In this document: positions 1 through 10,800 of the stretch, piece after piece
How positions within the stretch are numbered: the stretch's first letter is position 1
How the letters are laid out: every line of letters starts with the position of its first letter
NCBI RefSeq assembly: GCF_007754425.1
Contig: NZ_CP037452.1
Coordinates: 6,365,164 to 6,429,163 of the forward strand
From: Gimesia fumaroli
GTDB lineage: Bacteria; Planctomycetota; Planctomycetia; Planctomycetales; Planctomycetaceae
DNA: 64,000 nt
Reading direction: 5' to 3'
The notes under the pieces: generated by a model
What the model saw: only the letters and a program-made list of their open reading frames with translations
Database searches by the model: none
Told to the model about the DNA's origin: nothing
Made by a program: the position numbers and the translations under genes

Positions 1-761
1 AGCAACTGGGACTGGCGCTGCACAACTATCACGAAACGCATCGACTGTTCCCTCCCGGCATGATTTATCGCGTCGTCACCCCGTCATCCCCTGGCGGCAA
101 ACGAACTCCCTTCTGCGTGCACCTTTTGCCTTACATTGATCAGGCCAACATTTACAACCTGTACGACCATAATCAAAACTGGCACGCCACCGTCCATGAC
201 CCGCAACCCGCCGGCAACGGGGTCCGCCTTGTTCCGATTCCCGTCTGGCAATGTCCGACCGACCGTGAATCGATCTGGAGCGCTAATCCTGATGGCAGTA
301 TTCGTGGAAATTACGCCGTCAACTGGGGGCAGGGGACCTTCGGCAATCAAATCAAGCCATCTCCTTTTCGAAATACCTTCGGCGCCCGCATGCGGGACAT
401 AACCGACGGCTCAAGTAATACTCTGGCAATGATGGAAATGCTCAAGCCGGAAACCAGCGCAGACGACTATCGCGCCTGGATCTGGAATGATGAACCGGAA
501 TCCGTAGTGATGACCCGCGTTGGTCCGAACAGTTCAGCCCCCGACCTGGTGACACATTGTGTTTCCGAAGCTGGCCGTCTGCCTTGTACGGGTTCCATCG
601 CCGGTCCAGATCGCAGTAACGCTTCGCGGAGCCTTCACGTTGGTGGAGTCCACGCGCTACTCTGCGATGGTGCCGTACGATTTATCTCCGAAAATATCGA
701 CCTCAATACCTGGCAAAGCCTGAGCAGCATGAGTGGCGGCGAAGTGATCGGCGAGTTTTAA
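1..761 (+). CDS. DUF1559 (pilin-like, SBP_bac_10-type) protein, C-terminal part
   Basis: The reading frame is already open at base 3 and continues to a TAA at 759-761, so the gene starts before the window. The visible part begins with a QLGLALHNYHE-type segment followed by FPPG, the typical region just after the pilin-like N-terminal helix of planctomycete DUF1559 proteins. It ends with a segment LHVGGVHALLCDGAVRFISENID, the H-x9-DG signature of the family C-terminus. These proteins carry a type IV pilin-like methylation and transmembrane segment (off the left edge here), are present in many copies per genome, and have no established biochemical role. The next gene, a small lipoprotein, follows on the same strand. 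Confidence 0.9.
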   Translation, partial: QLGLALHNYHETHRLFPPGMIYRVVTPSSPGGKRTPFCVHLLPYIDQANIYNLYDHNQNWHATVHDPQPAGNGVRLVPIPVWQCPTDRESIWSANPDGSIRGNYAVNWGQGTFGNQIKPSPFRNTFGARMRDITDGSSNTLAMMEMLKPETSADDYRAWIWNDEPESVVMTRVGPNSSAPDLVTHCVSEAGRLPCTGSIAGPDRSNASRSLHVGGVHALLCDGAVRFISENIDLNTWQSLSSMSGGEVIGEF

Positions 762-843
762 ACCGCGCCATGTATAACTCAACTTCGTGTCCTTCGAAAC
801 GTTTTATGCTGTGTTCCGTCATTTGACAGAAAAGGTGATTTCA

Positions 844-1263
844 GTGCGTATTCAGAATTTGATCCTATTGTCCCTTTGCACCGCGGTACTGTTCCTGACC
901 GGTTGTGGGAAGAATGACGCCTTCGAACGAACGAAGGTAGCAGGCATGGTGACGCTCAACGGAGATCCGGTCAAGCAGGGCGTCATCACGTTCATTCCCA
1001 CAGGTAAAGGTGCGACTGCCGGTGCGAGTATCGAATCGGGAAAATTTGTCATCCCTGAAGAAACAGGCCCCAGCCCCGGCGAATACCGCGTTGAAATCGA
1101 TTCCAGTGTCCCCACCGGCAAACAGATTCTGGACACCGATGGCGAAACCATGGTAGACGAATTTGAAAACGGCATCCCACCCCGGTTTAACCGGCAGACT
1201 GAACTGAAAGTCACTCTCAAAACAGGCAATAATCAACATTTGTTTGATCTGGAAACAGAGTAG
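844..1263 (+). CDS. small transthyretin/carboxypeptidase-regulatory-like lipoprotein
   Basis: A 139-residue protein if started at GTG 844. That start is preferred over the upstream GTG at 787 because it follows an AAAAGGTG ribosome-binding sequence and places a lipoprotein signal directly at the N-terminus (hydrophobic LILLSLCTAVLFLTGC with the lipobox Cys about residue 20). The mature part has VAGMVTLNGDPVKQGVITFIP and GEYRVEID segments, typical of planctomycete beta-sandwich proteins related to carboxypeptidase regulatory or transthyretin-like domains. Such proteins are routinely encoded directly after DUF1559 genes, as here. Role unknown; probably anchored to a membrane and exposed in the periplasm. 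Confidence 0.8.
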   Translation: MRIQNLILLSLCTAVLFLTGCGKNDAFERTKVAGMVTLNGDPVKQGVITFIPTGKGATAGASIESGKFVIPEETGPSPGEYRVEIDSSVPTGKQILDTDGETMVDEFENGIPPRFNRQTELKVTLKTGNNQHLFDLETE

Positions 1264-1393
1264 GCATTTTTTTCCAAACAGATCAACCAGAAGCCGACTT
1301 GTCGGTTATAATCGATTACCCAAAAACATGAGGCATTCCGACTCAGGTTCGGCCCATTTATTCTCCCACTCTGAGAGAAATAGAAAAGCACAT

Positions 1394-4387
1394 ATGTTTT
1401 TTTTCACCCAGCGGAACATCAAACCCACACCACTGTTTTTGAGCATCTTCTGCCTGTACTCTCTCCCGACAGCGTCTGCAGCAGAGTTCCCGTTTGAAAA
1501 ACAAGTGGCACCGATCCTCCAACAGCACTGCATTGAGTGTCATAACGACAGCACTCGCGACGGCGGCCTTTCACTGGAAAGCCACAGCAGTACTCTCAAA
1601 GGAGGCGAAAGTGGCAGTGTGCTGGTAGCAGGCAAGCCGAACGAAAGTTCGCTGTTGGATTATGTGACCGGCCCCGAACCGGAAATGCCCAAAAAAGGCA
1701 AGCCGTTATCCGAAGTGGAAATTGAAACCCTCAAACAGTGGATCAAAGCCGGCGCCCCCTGGCCGGACGGCACGCGGATTCGCGAAGCCCAGCTTTCGCA
1801 AACCGACTGGTGGTCGTTCCAGCCGCTGCAGAAACCAGCGGTCCCGTCACTCTCAGCCAAAAATCAAAAACGGGTTCGAACTCCCGTCGATGCCTTTCTG
1901 CTCGCCCGACTGCAGGAGAAAAACCTCTCCTTTTCCCCAGACGCCGACCGCCGTACTCTCATCCGTCGTCTCTATTTCGATCTGATCGGACTCCCTCCCA
2001 CACCAGCGGAGATCAACAATTTTGTCAATGATTCCCACCCGCGTGCCTACGAACGGCTCGTCGATCAACTGCTGGCTTCGCCCCGCTACGGCGAACGCTG
2101 GGCACGTCACTGGCTCGACGTCGTGCACTACGGCGACACACACGGATACGATAAAGACAAACTCCGTGAAAACGCCTGGCCTTATCGGGACTACGTCATC
2201 CGGGCCCTCAACGACGACAAACCTTATTCAGAATTTATTCAGGAACAACTCGCCGGCGACGTCATCAAACCGTACTCCACCGACGGCATTCCTGCCACCG
2301 GATTTATCGTTGCCGGCCCGTTTGACTGGGTCGGGCAAATAGAAATCAATGAAAAACTGATCGAGAAAAAAATCACACGCAATCTCGATCGCGATGATAT
2401 GGTCGCGACGGTCATGAATACCACCGTCAGCCTGACAGTCCAGTGCGCCCGCTGCCACAATCACAAATTCGATCCGATCGCCCAGGAAGACTATTATGGT
2501 TTACAAGCCGTCTTCGCCGGCATTGACCGTGCCGAACGGGAATACGATCCGAATCCCCAGACAGCAGACCAACGCCAGAAACTGTTGGCAGATCAAACCA
2601 AAACCCGGAACGATTTCAAAGATCTCTCCGAACTGATCCGATCACGCGGGGGAAAAGAACTGGCTGCACTGGACGCCAAAATCGACCAGGCGCTGAAAGC
2701 CAAACAGGGGCAGGGGGTCGAATATGGTTATCACAGCAAAATTGAGAAATCGGACAAGAGCCAGAAATGGATACAGCTCAACTTCAAACAGCCGATCACC
2801 GCAGAGCAGATCACGCTCTTTCCCGCCTATGATGACTTTAACAGCATCGGTGCCGGCTTCGGTTTCCCCCAACGGTTCAAACTGGAAGTATCCGACACGG
2901 CCGACTTCAAAACAACGAAAACCATCATTGCCGATCAGACACAAGCGGATTATCCCAATCCCAAAACCCGAATCGTTGAATTTGACCTGAAAGGCCAGAG
3001 CTTTCAACACCTGAGAATGACGGCCACAAAACTCGCACCCCGCTCAAACGATTTCATTTTTGCACTCGGCGAAATCAAAGTCCTCGATTCTGCAGGCAAA
3101 AATATCGCCAGGCAAGCAACTGTCACATCCCTTGATTCCATCGAAGCACTGCCACGCTGGTCGCGCAAGAATGTGAATGACGGTCATTTTTATCAAAGCC
3201 CCGATTCCAACGGGGACCTCCAAAAACTGCAGGCAAAACGAAACCATTTAGTCTCCAACCTGTCCACTGCTGAAGAAAAAAAGACAATGCTGCAGCAGAG
3301 TCTCAAGTTAAAGCAGATCAAAAAGAAACTGGACCAACTCCCGAAGCGTCAGAAAGTTTTCGCAGCCGCCACCCACTTTTCTCCGCGAGGAAATTTCAGA
3401 CCGACTGCAGGAGAACCGCGACCCGTGTTTCTACTCAGTCGTGGTAGTGAAAAAGCGCCTGTGAAAGAAGTTCAACCAGCGACTTTAAATCTGATCGATG
3501 GACTCCCTGGCGATTTTCAACTGAAAGATCCGGAAAACGAAGGCGCCCGCCGGCTTGCCTTGGCACAATGGATCACCCGCCGCGAGAATCCACTGACGTG
3601 GCGGTCAATTGTGAATCGCATCTGGCAATACCATTTCGGTAAAGGCATCGTTGATACGCCGAATGACTTTGGAAAAATGGGCTCGCTCCCCACACATCCC
3701 GAACTGCTCGATTATCTCGCCCGCCGATTTCGTGACGAAGGGCAATCGCTCAAATCATTGCACCGCATGCTGGTCTTAAGCACCGCCTATCGGCAGTCAT
3801 CGCGCTCCCATGAACGAGGCAATCAAATTGATGGCGATAACCGTCTGCTCTGGCGAATGAATCGACGCAAACTGGAAGCCGAAGCCATTCGCGATGCCGC
3901 CCTGCAAGTCAGCGGAAAGCTGGACCTCACCATGTTTGGCCCGGGAGATCGGCTGTTTGTATTAGAGAAACCGCAACACTCGCCGCACTATCTTTATGAA
4001 AAATTTGATCCTGCGACCGCCAAATCATTACGTCGCTCAATCTACCGCTTTGTCGTTCGCTCGGTGCCCGACCCCTTTATGGAATCGCTGGATTGTGCCG
4101 ATCCTTCTCAGATCACGCCCAAGCGGATTCCCACTTTGACAGCGCTGCAGGCACTCTCTCTACTGAATGATCAGTTCATGGTGAGCATGTCCGAGTTTTA
4201 CGCACAAAAAGTGGAAGCGGAAGCAGCAGACTTGCCGGCTCAAATCAAACTGGCTTTCGAAACCGCATTAGGCCGTACGCCAAACAAAGTAGAACTACAG
4301 ATTTTACAGACTATTGGGAAACAGCATGGCATGAAAAATATCTGCCGTCTGATCTTCAACAGCAATGAATTTATCTTTATCGATTAA
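1394..4387 (+). CDS. cytochrome c-domain DUF1549/DUF1553 protein (PSCyt1-PSCyt2-PSD1), copy 1
   Basis: About 997 residues from ATG 1394; the frame is open from 1244, but only 1394 gives an export signal (cleavage near ASA-AE, residue 29). A haem-binding CIECH motif lies at residues 46-50 and a second CxxCH (CARCHNHKFDP) at about 351-355, the marks of the PSCyt1 and DUF1549 domains. The middle part (about 440-600) looks like a discoidin (F5/8 type C-like) carbohydrate-binding insertion, and the C-terminal third matches DUF1553, with the segments RENPLTWRSIVNRIWQYHFGKG and RRKLEAEAIRDA. The family is greatly expanded in Planctomycetes and often encoded next to sulfatases or DUF1501 proteins. 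Its enzymatic role is not established; exported electron transfer linked to polysaccharide breakdown is a guess. DUF1501 follows 20 bases downstream. Confidence 0.93.
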   Translation: MFFFTQRNIKPTPLFLSIFCLYSLPTASAAEFPFEKQVAPILQQHCIECHNDSTRDGGLSLESHSSTLKGGESGSVLVAGKPNESSLLDYVTGPEPEMPKKGKPLSEVEIETLKQWIKAGAPWPDGTRIREAQLSQTDWWSFQPLQKPAVPSLSAKNQKRVRTPVDAFLLARLQEKNLSFSPDADRRTLIRRLYFDLIGLPPTPAEINNFVNDSHPRAYERLVDQLLASPRYGERWARHWLDVVHYGDTHGYDKDKLRENAWPYRDYVIRALNDDKPYSEFIQEQLAGDVIKPYSTDGIPATGFIVAGPFDWVGQIEINEKLIEKKITRNLDRDDMVATVMNTTVSLTVQCARCHNHKFDPIAQEDYYGLQAVFAGIDRAEREYDPNPQTADQRQKLLADQTKTRNDFKDLSELIRSRGGKELAALDAKIDQALKAKQGQGVEYGYHSKIEKSDKSQKWIQLNFKQPITAEQITLFPAYDDFNSIGAGFGFPQRFKLEVSDTADFKTTKTIIADQTQADYPNPKTRIVEFDLKGQSFQHLRMTATKLAPRSNDFIFALGEIKVLDSAGKNIARQATVTSLDSIEALPRWSRKNVNDGHFYQSPDSNGDLQKLQAKRNHLVSNLSTAEEKKTMLQQSLKLKQIKKKLDQLPKRQKVFAAATHFSPRGNFRPTAGEPRPVFLLSRGSEKAPVKEVQPATLNLIDGLPGDFQLKDPENEGARRLALAQWITRRENPLTWRSIVNRIWQYHFGKGIVDTPNDFGKMGSLPTHPELLDYLARRFRDEGQSLKSLHRMLVLSTAYRQSSRSHERGNQIDGDNRLLWRMNRRKLEAEAIRDAALQVSGKLDLTMFGPGDRLFVLEKPQHSPHYLYEKFDPATAKSLRRSIYRFVVRSVPDPFMESLDCADPSQITPKRIPTLTALQALSLLNDQFMVSMSEFYAQKVEAEAADLPAQIKLAFETALGRTPNKVELQILQTIGKQHGMKNICRLIFNSNEFIFID

Positions 4388-4407
4388 TCAACATAGAAAG
4401 TAATCTC

Positions 4408-5856
4408 ATGGATCGTCGTGAGTTTTTAATGTCGGCTGGGGGAGGACTGGGGGGAATTGCGCTCGCCTCTCTGCTGCAGAACGATCAACTACTTGCCGCT
4501 GAATCATCCAAAACACAGATACTGCATCACCCGCCGCGTGCCAAACGGGTCATTCAACTTTATATGTCGGGTGCCGCCAGTCAATGTGATACCTTCGACT
4601 ACAAACCCGAACTGATCAAAGATAACGGCAATGCCTGGGACCCCGGCGAACAGGTGCAATTGTTTCAATCCTCGCCAGGCAAAACCATGCAGGCCCCCTG
4701 GAAATGGAAACAGTACGGCGAATCAGGAAAATGGATCAATGAGTGCGTCGCACCATTGGGTGACTGCGTCGATGATATGGCATTCATCCATAATATGGTC
4801 AGCAAGTCGAACGTGCACGGCCCCGCCACTTTCATGCAGGCCACCGGGTTCATCCTGCCCGGCTTTCCCGGCATGGGTGCCTGGATCAGCTACGGTCTCG
4901 GCAGTCTCACCGATAATCTACCCACGTTTGTCGTACTGCCTGACCCGCGCGGCTTTGCTCCCAACGGAGCCGCCAACTGGTCTGCCGGTTTTTTACCCGC
5001 CAGCAATCAGGGAACCATTATTCGACCGAATTCCGAGACCCCCATTTCCAATTTGTTCCCACCCAAAAATGACTTTATCACCCGTAAAAGCGACCGCGAC
5101 GTCCTGGCGGCGTTAAAACAATTGAATCAGCGCCACGAACAGGAACGCACGGGAGACTCACGGCTCAACGCACGGATTCAATCCTACGAACTGGCTGCTA
5201 AAATGCAGTTACAGGCACCGGAAGTACTCGATCTTTCGAATGAAACGAAAAGTACACTCAACATGTACGGGCTGAATTCCGTCGACTTTGAAGTACAGGA
5301 AGGCATTAGTGAAGCCGCCGAAATCGCATACTTTGGTCGAAACTGCCTGGTGGCGCGGCGTCTGCTGGAGCAGGGAGTGCGGTTCGTGCAGATCTGGTCG
5401 GGAGCCGACAACGGATTTCCCCGCCGCAACTGGGATTCCCATGAAGACATCAAACGCGATCACTGGCCTTTAGGGCGTGGCATGTCCATCGGCGCAGCCG
5501 CGTTGATCAAAGACCTGAAACAACGTGGTATGCTGGACGATACCATTGTGTTATGGACCACGGAATTCGGCAGAATGCCCTGCAGTCAAGGCAGTAAAGG
5601 CCGCGACCATAATCCGTTCGTCTTTACCAACTGGCTGTCAGGTGGTGGCATTAAAGGGGGCACGACCTATGGTGAATCAGATCAATGGTCTTTCAAACCC
5701 GCTGATCCCTCGAACCCCACGATGTGTTATGACGTGCATGCGACGATTCTGCATCAGTTGGGAATCGATCATGAAAAACTGACGTTCCGACATAATGGCA
5801 TTGATCGCCGTCTGACCGATGTGCACGGGCATGTCATCAAAGAGATCATTTCATAA
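4408..5856 (+). CDS. DUF1501 protein (sulfatase-like fold), Tat-exported, copy 1
   Basis: A 482-residue protein starting MDRREFLMSAGGG, a twin-arginine export signal followed by a short hydrophobic segment. The body contains HHPPRAKRVIQLYMSGAAS, near-universal in DUF1501 proteins, GAWISYGLGS, the ELAAKMQ helix, and WTTEFGRMP followed by GRDHNPF, the probable metal-site region of this relative of the sulfatase/alkaline phosphatase superfamily. It is the downstream partner of the haem-motif DUF1549/DUF1553 gene, 20 bases apart and probably co-transcribed. Substrate unknown. It ends facing the convergent DUF1559 gene, with a terminator between them. Confidence 0.93.
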   Translation: MDRREFLMSAGGGLGGIALASLLQNDQLLAAESSKTQILHHPPRAKRVIQLYMSGAASQCDTFDYKPELIKDNGNAWDPGEQVQLFQSSPGKTMQAPWKWKQYGESGKWINECVAPLGDCVDDMAFIHNMVSKSNVHGPATFMQATGFILPGFPGMGAWISYGLGSLTDNLPTFVVLPDPRGFAPNGAANWSAGFLPASNQGTIIRPNSETPISNLFPPKNDFITRKSDRDVLAALKQLNQRHEQERTGDSRLNARIQSYELAAKMQLQAPEVLDLSNETKSTLNMYGLNSVDFEVQEGISEAAEIAYFGRNCLVARRLLEQGVRFVQIWSGADNGFPRRNWDSHEDIKRDHWPLGRGMSIGAAALIKDLKQRGMLDDTIVLWTTEFGRMPCSQGSKGRDHNPFVFTNWLSGGGIKGGTTYGESDQWSFKPADPSNPTMCYDVHATILHQLGIDHEKLTFRHNGIDRRLTDVHGHVIKEIIS

Positions 5857-5863
5857 ACCGTCA

Positions 5864-5901
5864 ATAAAAAAACGAGTGGCCGGTTTAATACCGGCCACTC
5901 G
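5864..5901 (-). terminator. rho-independent terminator of the reverse-strand DUF1559 gene
   Basis: A perfect 12-bp stem (CGAGTGGCCGGT/ACCGGCCACTCG, 5873-5884 and 5890-5901) with a 5-base loop. On the reverse strand it is followed by a run of T (the A run at 5865-5872). That makes it a good terminator for the gene ending at 5938. On the forward strand the U-tract is poor, though the hairpin may still stop the DUF1501 transcript. Confidence 0.85.
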
Positions 5902-5937
5902 CATATTACTTAACTTGCAGTTAAAGTCAGTCTTCGC

Positions 5938-7095
5938 TTATTCGAAGTTGCCTTTGGTCAACTGGGCATCCAACCAGGGGCCGGAGAAGACTTCTGAAGG
6001 ACGCAGTTCAACAGTTGCATCAGTGTGACCTGATCCACCTGAAGCGGATCCAGTGAAACCTGGGTTCAGGAAGCCATCACCATTCAAGTCGACGATTGCT
6101 TTGACACTACCGTCTGCCATCAGGATGTTGCAGATCTTGTTACGGCCACGACCGTGCCATGCATACCAGTCGCGAGAATCCTGTAACCACAGAATACCAT
6201 CAGTTCCGGGCGTTCCAGCTCGGTTCGGATCTGGAAGTTCTGCAGGAATGGCACCAACAACGTTTGTACCGGCAGGCATCAGATCGATGGCTCCACCAGT
6301 TCCCGCAGCTGGATTCCAGTAAGCAGGACCGTCATTGAAGGACTCAGCCAGTCGTTCGCCGGCTTCTACGAATCCTGGAATGGAGTGTGACAAAACAGCT
6401 TCGCCCACATCACCAGGAGCACCACATCCCATGAAGGGAACGGCTGAAGAAGAAATTCGTGATGAATCCAGACGACGAATCGTCAGAGGACCTAAGCTAC
6501 CGCCAAAACCTTTTAAACCAGATGAAGTGACACCAGCATTGGTTTTTGCACCAGAGCGAACCAGGAACCAGCTGGATGCATAGTTTGTTCCATAGCCGTC
6601 TTCCAGCAGTTTCGCAACTTGCAGAATACGAGGAGCTGTACCTTCTGTCCCTGAAGTCCAGGTAGCACAGACACCTTCCAGCAGACGCGCTGGTGGGGCA
6701 TTGTCTTTATTACTTGTATTGGCCACACCAATCATGTCGTTCAATTTTTCTGAACCTAACAGTGTGGAAGAAGGGCACAGCATCTTCTGAGGAAGACCAG
6801 CACCACTGTTAACCATGTCGGCGACCCAACCCCAGGTGTCAGGACATCCGTCACGACGGAAGTCATAAGCTCCGGTACAGTACCGTCCGCTGGGATCGGT
6901 AGAAGCGAACGAGTGCATGGAGAGACCGAACTGACGTAAGTTACTTTTACACTGTGAAGAACGTGCTGACTCACGAGCTGCGAAGACAGCGGGAATCAGC
7001 AGAGCAGCTAATAATGCAATGATCGAAATCACTACCAGAAGTTCGATCAGGGTAAAACCTGATCGGTTGACTTTTCGAGAACGCGAATTTTTCAT
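5938..7095 (-). CDS. DUF1559 pilin-like protein
   Basis: A complete 385-residue DUF1559 protein. Residues about 12-36 form the type IV pilin-like processing and transmembrane segment ([26 protein letters not shown]), followed by [25 protein letters not shown], the conserved start of the globular domain. Near the C-terminus [20 protein letters not shown] fits the H-x9-DG signature. The start codon has an AGGAAAC ribosome-binding site. Function is not established; prepilin-peptidase processing and surface display are inferred from the N-terminus. It sits alone on the reverse strand, with its own terminator downstream and a roughly 430-base spacer upstream. Confidence 0.92.
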   Translation of the reverse strand: MKNSRSRKVNRSGFTLIELLVVISIIALLAALLIPAVFAARESARSSQCKSNLRQFGLSMHSFASTDPSGRYCTGAYDFRRDGCPDTWGWVADMVNSGAGLPQKMLCPSSTLLGSEKLNDMIGVANTSNKDNAPPARLLEGVCATWTSGTEGTAPRILQVAKLLEDGYGTNYASSWFLVRSGAKTNAGVTSSGLKGFGGSLGPLTIRRLDSSRISSSAVPFMGCGAPGDVGEAVLSHSIPGFVEAGERLAESFNDGPAYWNPAAGTGGAIDLMPAGTNVVGAIPAELPDPNRAGTPGTDGILWLQDSRDWYAWHGRGRNKICNILMADGSVKAIVDLNGDGFLNPGFTGSASGGSGHTDATVELRPSEVFSGPWLDAQLTKGNFE

Positions 7096-7496
7096 TTTGT
7101 TTCCTGTTGTTTAAAAGAGTTTGACTGATACGCGAACAATGAAGGCTAAAAACAAATTACTAGTAAAAGAAACAGGTCATCCCCATCAATTAGGCTGTTG
7201 ATGTTTGATTCTGATCTGTCCCCCCTGAAACTCACTTCTTCTTTTCACTTCTGATTGAATTCAATCTCTTACTTTGCCTTGAAGTTTTCGTTGCCGGCTG
7301 AAATCTTCAATTGAGAGTACGATATCGAGCGTGTGTGAAGTTTTTTCCACCCGACCTGTTAAGAACCAATGAATAATTCGTAGCAAAATTGATCAAATGG
7401 GGCCTTTTGTTATGGTTTAATGAATATACAGCAAGGTTTTCGCGCAAATCTTCATAATTATGTCTGGTGAATTACCGAGCCGATGAGAGACAAAAC
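7096..7496. other. intergenic spacer upstream of the reverse-strand DUF1559 gene
   Basis: AT-rich non-coding sequence between divergent genes. It should hold the promoter of the reverse-strand DUF1559 gene, but I could not fix one. I see no convincing ORF, tRNA or repeat here. Confidence 0.6.
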
Positions 7497-7526
7497 TTGA
7501 ATTTCCCATGTCGCGCCGCCTATAAT
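7497..7526 (+). promoter_or_regulatory. sigma-70-type promoter for the second DUF1549/DUF1501 module
   Basis: TTGAAT at 7497-7502 and a perfect TATAAT at 7521-7526 are separated by 18 bases. A start of transcription near 7533 would give a leader of about 270 bases before the ATG at 7806. Recognised by eye against the housekeeping consensus. Confidence 0.6.
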
Positions 7527-7540
7527 CAAGGTAAGAAAAC

Positions 7541-7631
7541 GCCAGGCAGCCCGCCCACCTTTGCCTGGCTTAAGTCACCTGCTCAATTAGAGTTACACTG
7601 CGATTGAGCTACCCCACTTTGGGTAAAGTGG
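7541..7631 (+). ncRNA. structured leader with three tandem hairpins
   Basis: Just after the predicted start of transcription, three separate perfect stems follow each other: GCCAGGCA/TGCCTGGC (7541-7548 with 7562-7569), GCTCAAT/ATTGAGC (7581-7587 with 7603-7609) and CCACTTT/AAAGTGG around a GGGT loop (7614-7631). No ORF covers them. I do not recognise a known riboswitch. On the reverse strand the first stem is followed by GTTTTCTT, so a reverse-strand small RNA with a weak terminator is an alternative. Confidence 0.4.
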
Positions 7632-7805
7632 CGGACCGGTATTCACTCGTGTTTGGTTTTGAGACTTGGAAATCATTCCGCTTAACAGAAAATCCGGGAT
7701 TGCAGTTGCTTTGATCAGACTCCAATGTCTGTCAACAACCGTCTCGTTTCTTTCTGCATCACGGCACTGAATTTCGACTCTCAGCGGTTGACCGAAAGAA
7801 GAATT

Positions 7806-10800
7806 ATGGTCGTTCGAACGTGCTCATTTTTATTACTCTGCCTGATCGCTTCCGTTGTATTTCTTTTTCAGAGTGCCTCTGCAGAAACGGAAACAACAAC
7901 AGACGATTTCGATTTTGCAACCGACATTCGCCCGCTCTTATCCGACGCCTGCTTCTCCTGCCATGGCCCCGATGAAGAACACCGCGAAGCAGAACTGAGA
8001 TTGGATTTAAAAGAAAGTGTCTTCAGTTCGCATGACGGACACGCACTGATTGTCCCGGGTAAACCAGCCGAAAGTCTGATCTATCAACGCATGATTTCTA
8101 CCGACGACGACGAACGAATGCCACCCGTTGATTCCGGTAAGAAACTGTCTAAATCGGACATTGAAAAAATCCGCAAGTGGATCGCCGCTGGTGCTCCCTG
8201 GGCCTCTCACTGGGCCTTTCAACCTCCTGAAAAACCAGAGTTGCCTCACGTCCAACAACCACAGCTCGTTCAAAATCCGATCGATGCTTTTGTGCTGGAA
8301 AAACTGGAACAACAGCAGTTAACGTTTTCCCAACCCACCGATCGCATCACACTCCTCAGGCGGCTGAGTCTGGACCTGACCGGCCTGCCGCCCAGTATTC
8401 AGGAAGTCGATCAATTTCAAAACGACAAAGCCCCGAGCGCCTATGAAAAACAGGTCGAACGTTTGCTTGCTTCACCGCATTACGGCGAGCGCTGGGGCCG
8501 CATCTGGCTGGACGCCGCCCGCTATGCCGATTCCAACGGCTATGAAAAAGATGCTCCACGCGAGGTCTGGCTCTATCGTGACTGGGTTATCGACGCCTTC
8601 AATCAGAACATGCCTTACAACCAGTTTATTCTCGAACAAATCGCCGGCGACCTGCTGCCCAACGCAACACAGGATCAGATTATTGCCACCGGCTTCATGC
8701 GAAATTCCATGCTCAACGAAGAAGGGGGCATCGACCCTGAAGAGTTCCGGATGGCAGCCATGTTCGATCGAATGGATACCATCGGCAAAAGCGTGCTCGG
8801 CCTGACTCTGCAATGCGGTCAATGTCACACTCACAAGTATGATCCCCTGACCCAGGAAAATTACTATCAGATTTTTGCCTGCATCAATAATTCCTACGAA
8901 GCCAGTATTCGCGGCTACACCGATGAAGAACAGGAAAAACGCCTGTCGCTCTTTCAGCAAATCGATACGATCGAACAGTCACTCAAAGCAAAGCTGCCTG
9001 TCTGGCCTGCAAAAATGGCCGCCTGGGAACAAGCAGTTAAACAAAATCAGCCTGAGTGGACTGTGTTGCAGCTGACCAATACCGACAGTAACTCTCAGCG
9101 CTATTTCGATCAACCCGATCATTCGATGCTGGCGCAAGGTTATGCCCCCTCAAAATTCACATCCAATTTTGAAGCTACCGTGGATGCTTCTGAAATCAAA
9201 GCGATTCGACTCGAACTTTTAAATCATCCCAACCTGCCTGCAGGCGGTCCCGGGCGGTCGATCGAAGGCTTGTGTGCTTTGACTGATATCAAACTCACGG
9301 TCGTCAATCCGAAAGATCCGAAACAGACAACCAGCGTCAAATTCTCCGAAGCCACCGCCGACTTCAGCAATGAACGACAGCAACTGCCACCAAAGTACAG
9401 TGATAAAAAAGGAGTCCGCGGTTTTACAGGCCCCGTGGCATATGCCATCGACGGCGATAACACCACAGCCTGGGGCATTGATGCCGGTCCCGGACGCTTC
9501 AATCAGCCACGTGAAGCTGTTTTTCGTGCAGAAAAACCATTTGGTTATCCGGAAGGTACGAAACTTAAAATCAGTCTGGTACAGATGCATGGAGGCTGGA
9601 ACAGCGACGATAATCAAACTATGAATCTGGGACGTTTCCGTATCTCCTACAGCAAATCTGCAAACGCCAAAGCCGATCCGGTTCCTGATCAGGTCAGACA
9701 AATTCTGCAGATTCCCCACACGAAGCGCACACCACAACAACAGGATCAGGTCTTCAGCTACTGGCGTACAACCGTCCCGGAATGGACAGCTGAAAATAAC
9801 GAAATCGAAGCCCTCTGGAAACAGCACCCCCAAGGCGCCACTCAACTGGTGTATCAGGAACGACCTGACCCCCGATCGACGCACCTGCTGGATCGCGGCG
9901 ACTTCCTTAAAAAGAAACAGGTCGTCCAGCCGGGAGTCCCCGACTTTCTCAACACATTACCCCAGGATACTCAGGTGAATCGTCTGACGTTTGCCCGCTG
10001 GCTCGTCGATCGCAAATCACCGACCACCGCACGTGCCATCGTGAATCGCGTCTGGCAGGCCTATTTCGGGAAAGGCATCGTCAGTACCAGCGAAGATCTC
10101 GGCTCACAGGGCGCTGCTCCCACACACCGTAAACTACTGGACTGGATGGCGGTCTGGTTTATGGATCAGGGTTGGGACCTGAAAAAGTTACACACGTTGA
10201 TCGTAACTTCGCGCACCTATCAACAGTCCTCTCAAGTCAGTCCGGAACTCTATGCGAAAGATCCATACAACCGCTTCTTTGCCCGCGGCCCCCGCTATCG
10301 AGTCGATGCAGAAATCGTCCGCGACATCGCACTCAAAGCCAGTGGCCTGCTCAATCCTCAGGTCGGTGGCCCGTCCGTCTACCCGCCGGCCCCCGCGTTT
10401 CTGTTCGAAAAGCCGGCCAGCTACGGACCCAAAACCTGGATCGAAGCAAAAGACGATAATCGCTTCCGGCGAGCAATTTATACGTTCCGCTTCCGCTCGG
10501 TTCCTTATCCCATGCTGTCAGCCTTTGATGCACCCAATGGTGATATCTCGACCGTCAAACGGACTCGTTCAAATACGCCTTTGCAGGCGTTAACCACCCT
10601 CAACGAAACCCTGTTTATGGAATGCGCAAACGGACTGGCAGAAACGGCACTGAAACAACAGGACGCGACAGACGTACAACGCATTGAAACCGCTTTTCGT
10701 CGCTGTGTTTCCCGTTCTCCTTCCGCGTCTGAAAAACAGGTATTAAACCAGTTTCTGACCAGGCAACGCACTTATTTCGCTGAACATCCGGAAGAAGCCA

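Noticed and set aside
7581-7660. tRNA-like stretch on the reverse strand (GGTAGCTCAATCGCAGTG)
   Set aside because: The segment resembles a D-arm, but no acceptor, anticodon or T-arm can be drawn. Its GCTCAAT/ATTGAGC pairing makes a plain hairpin instead.
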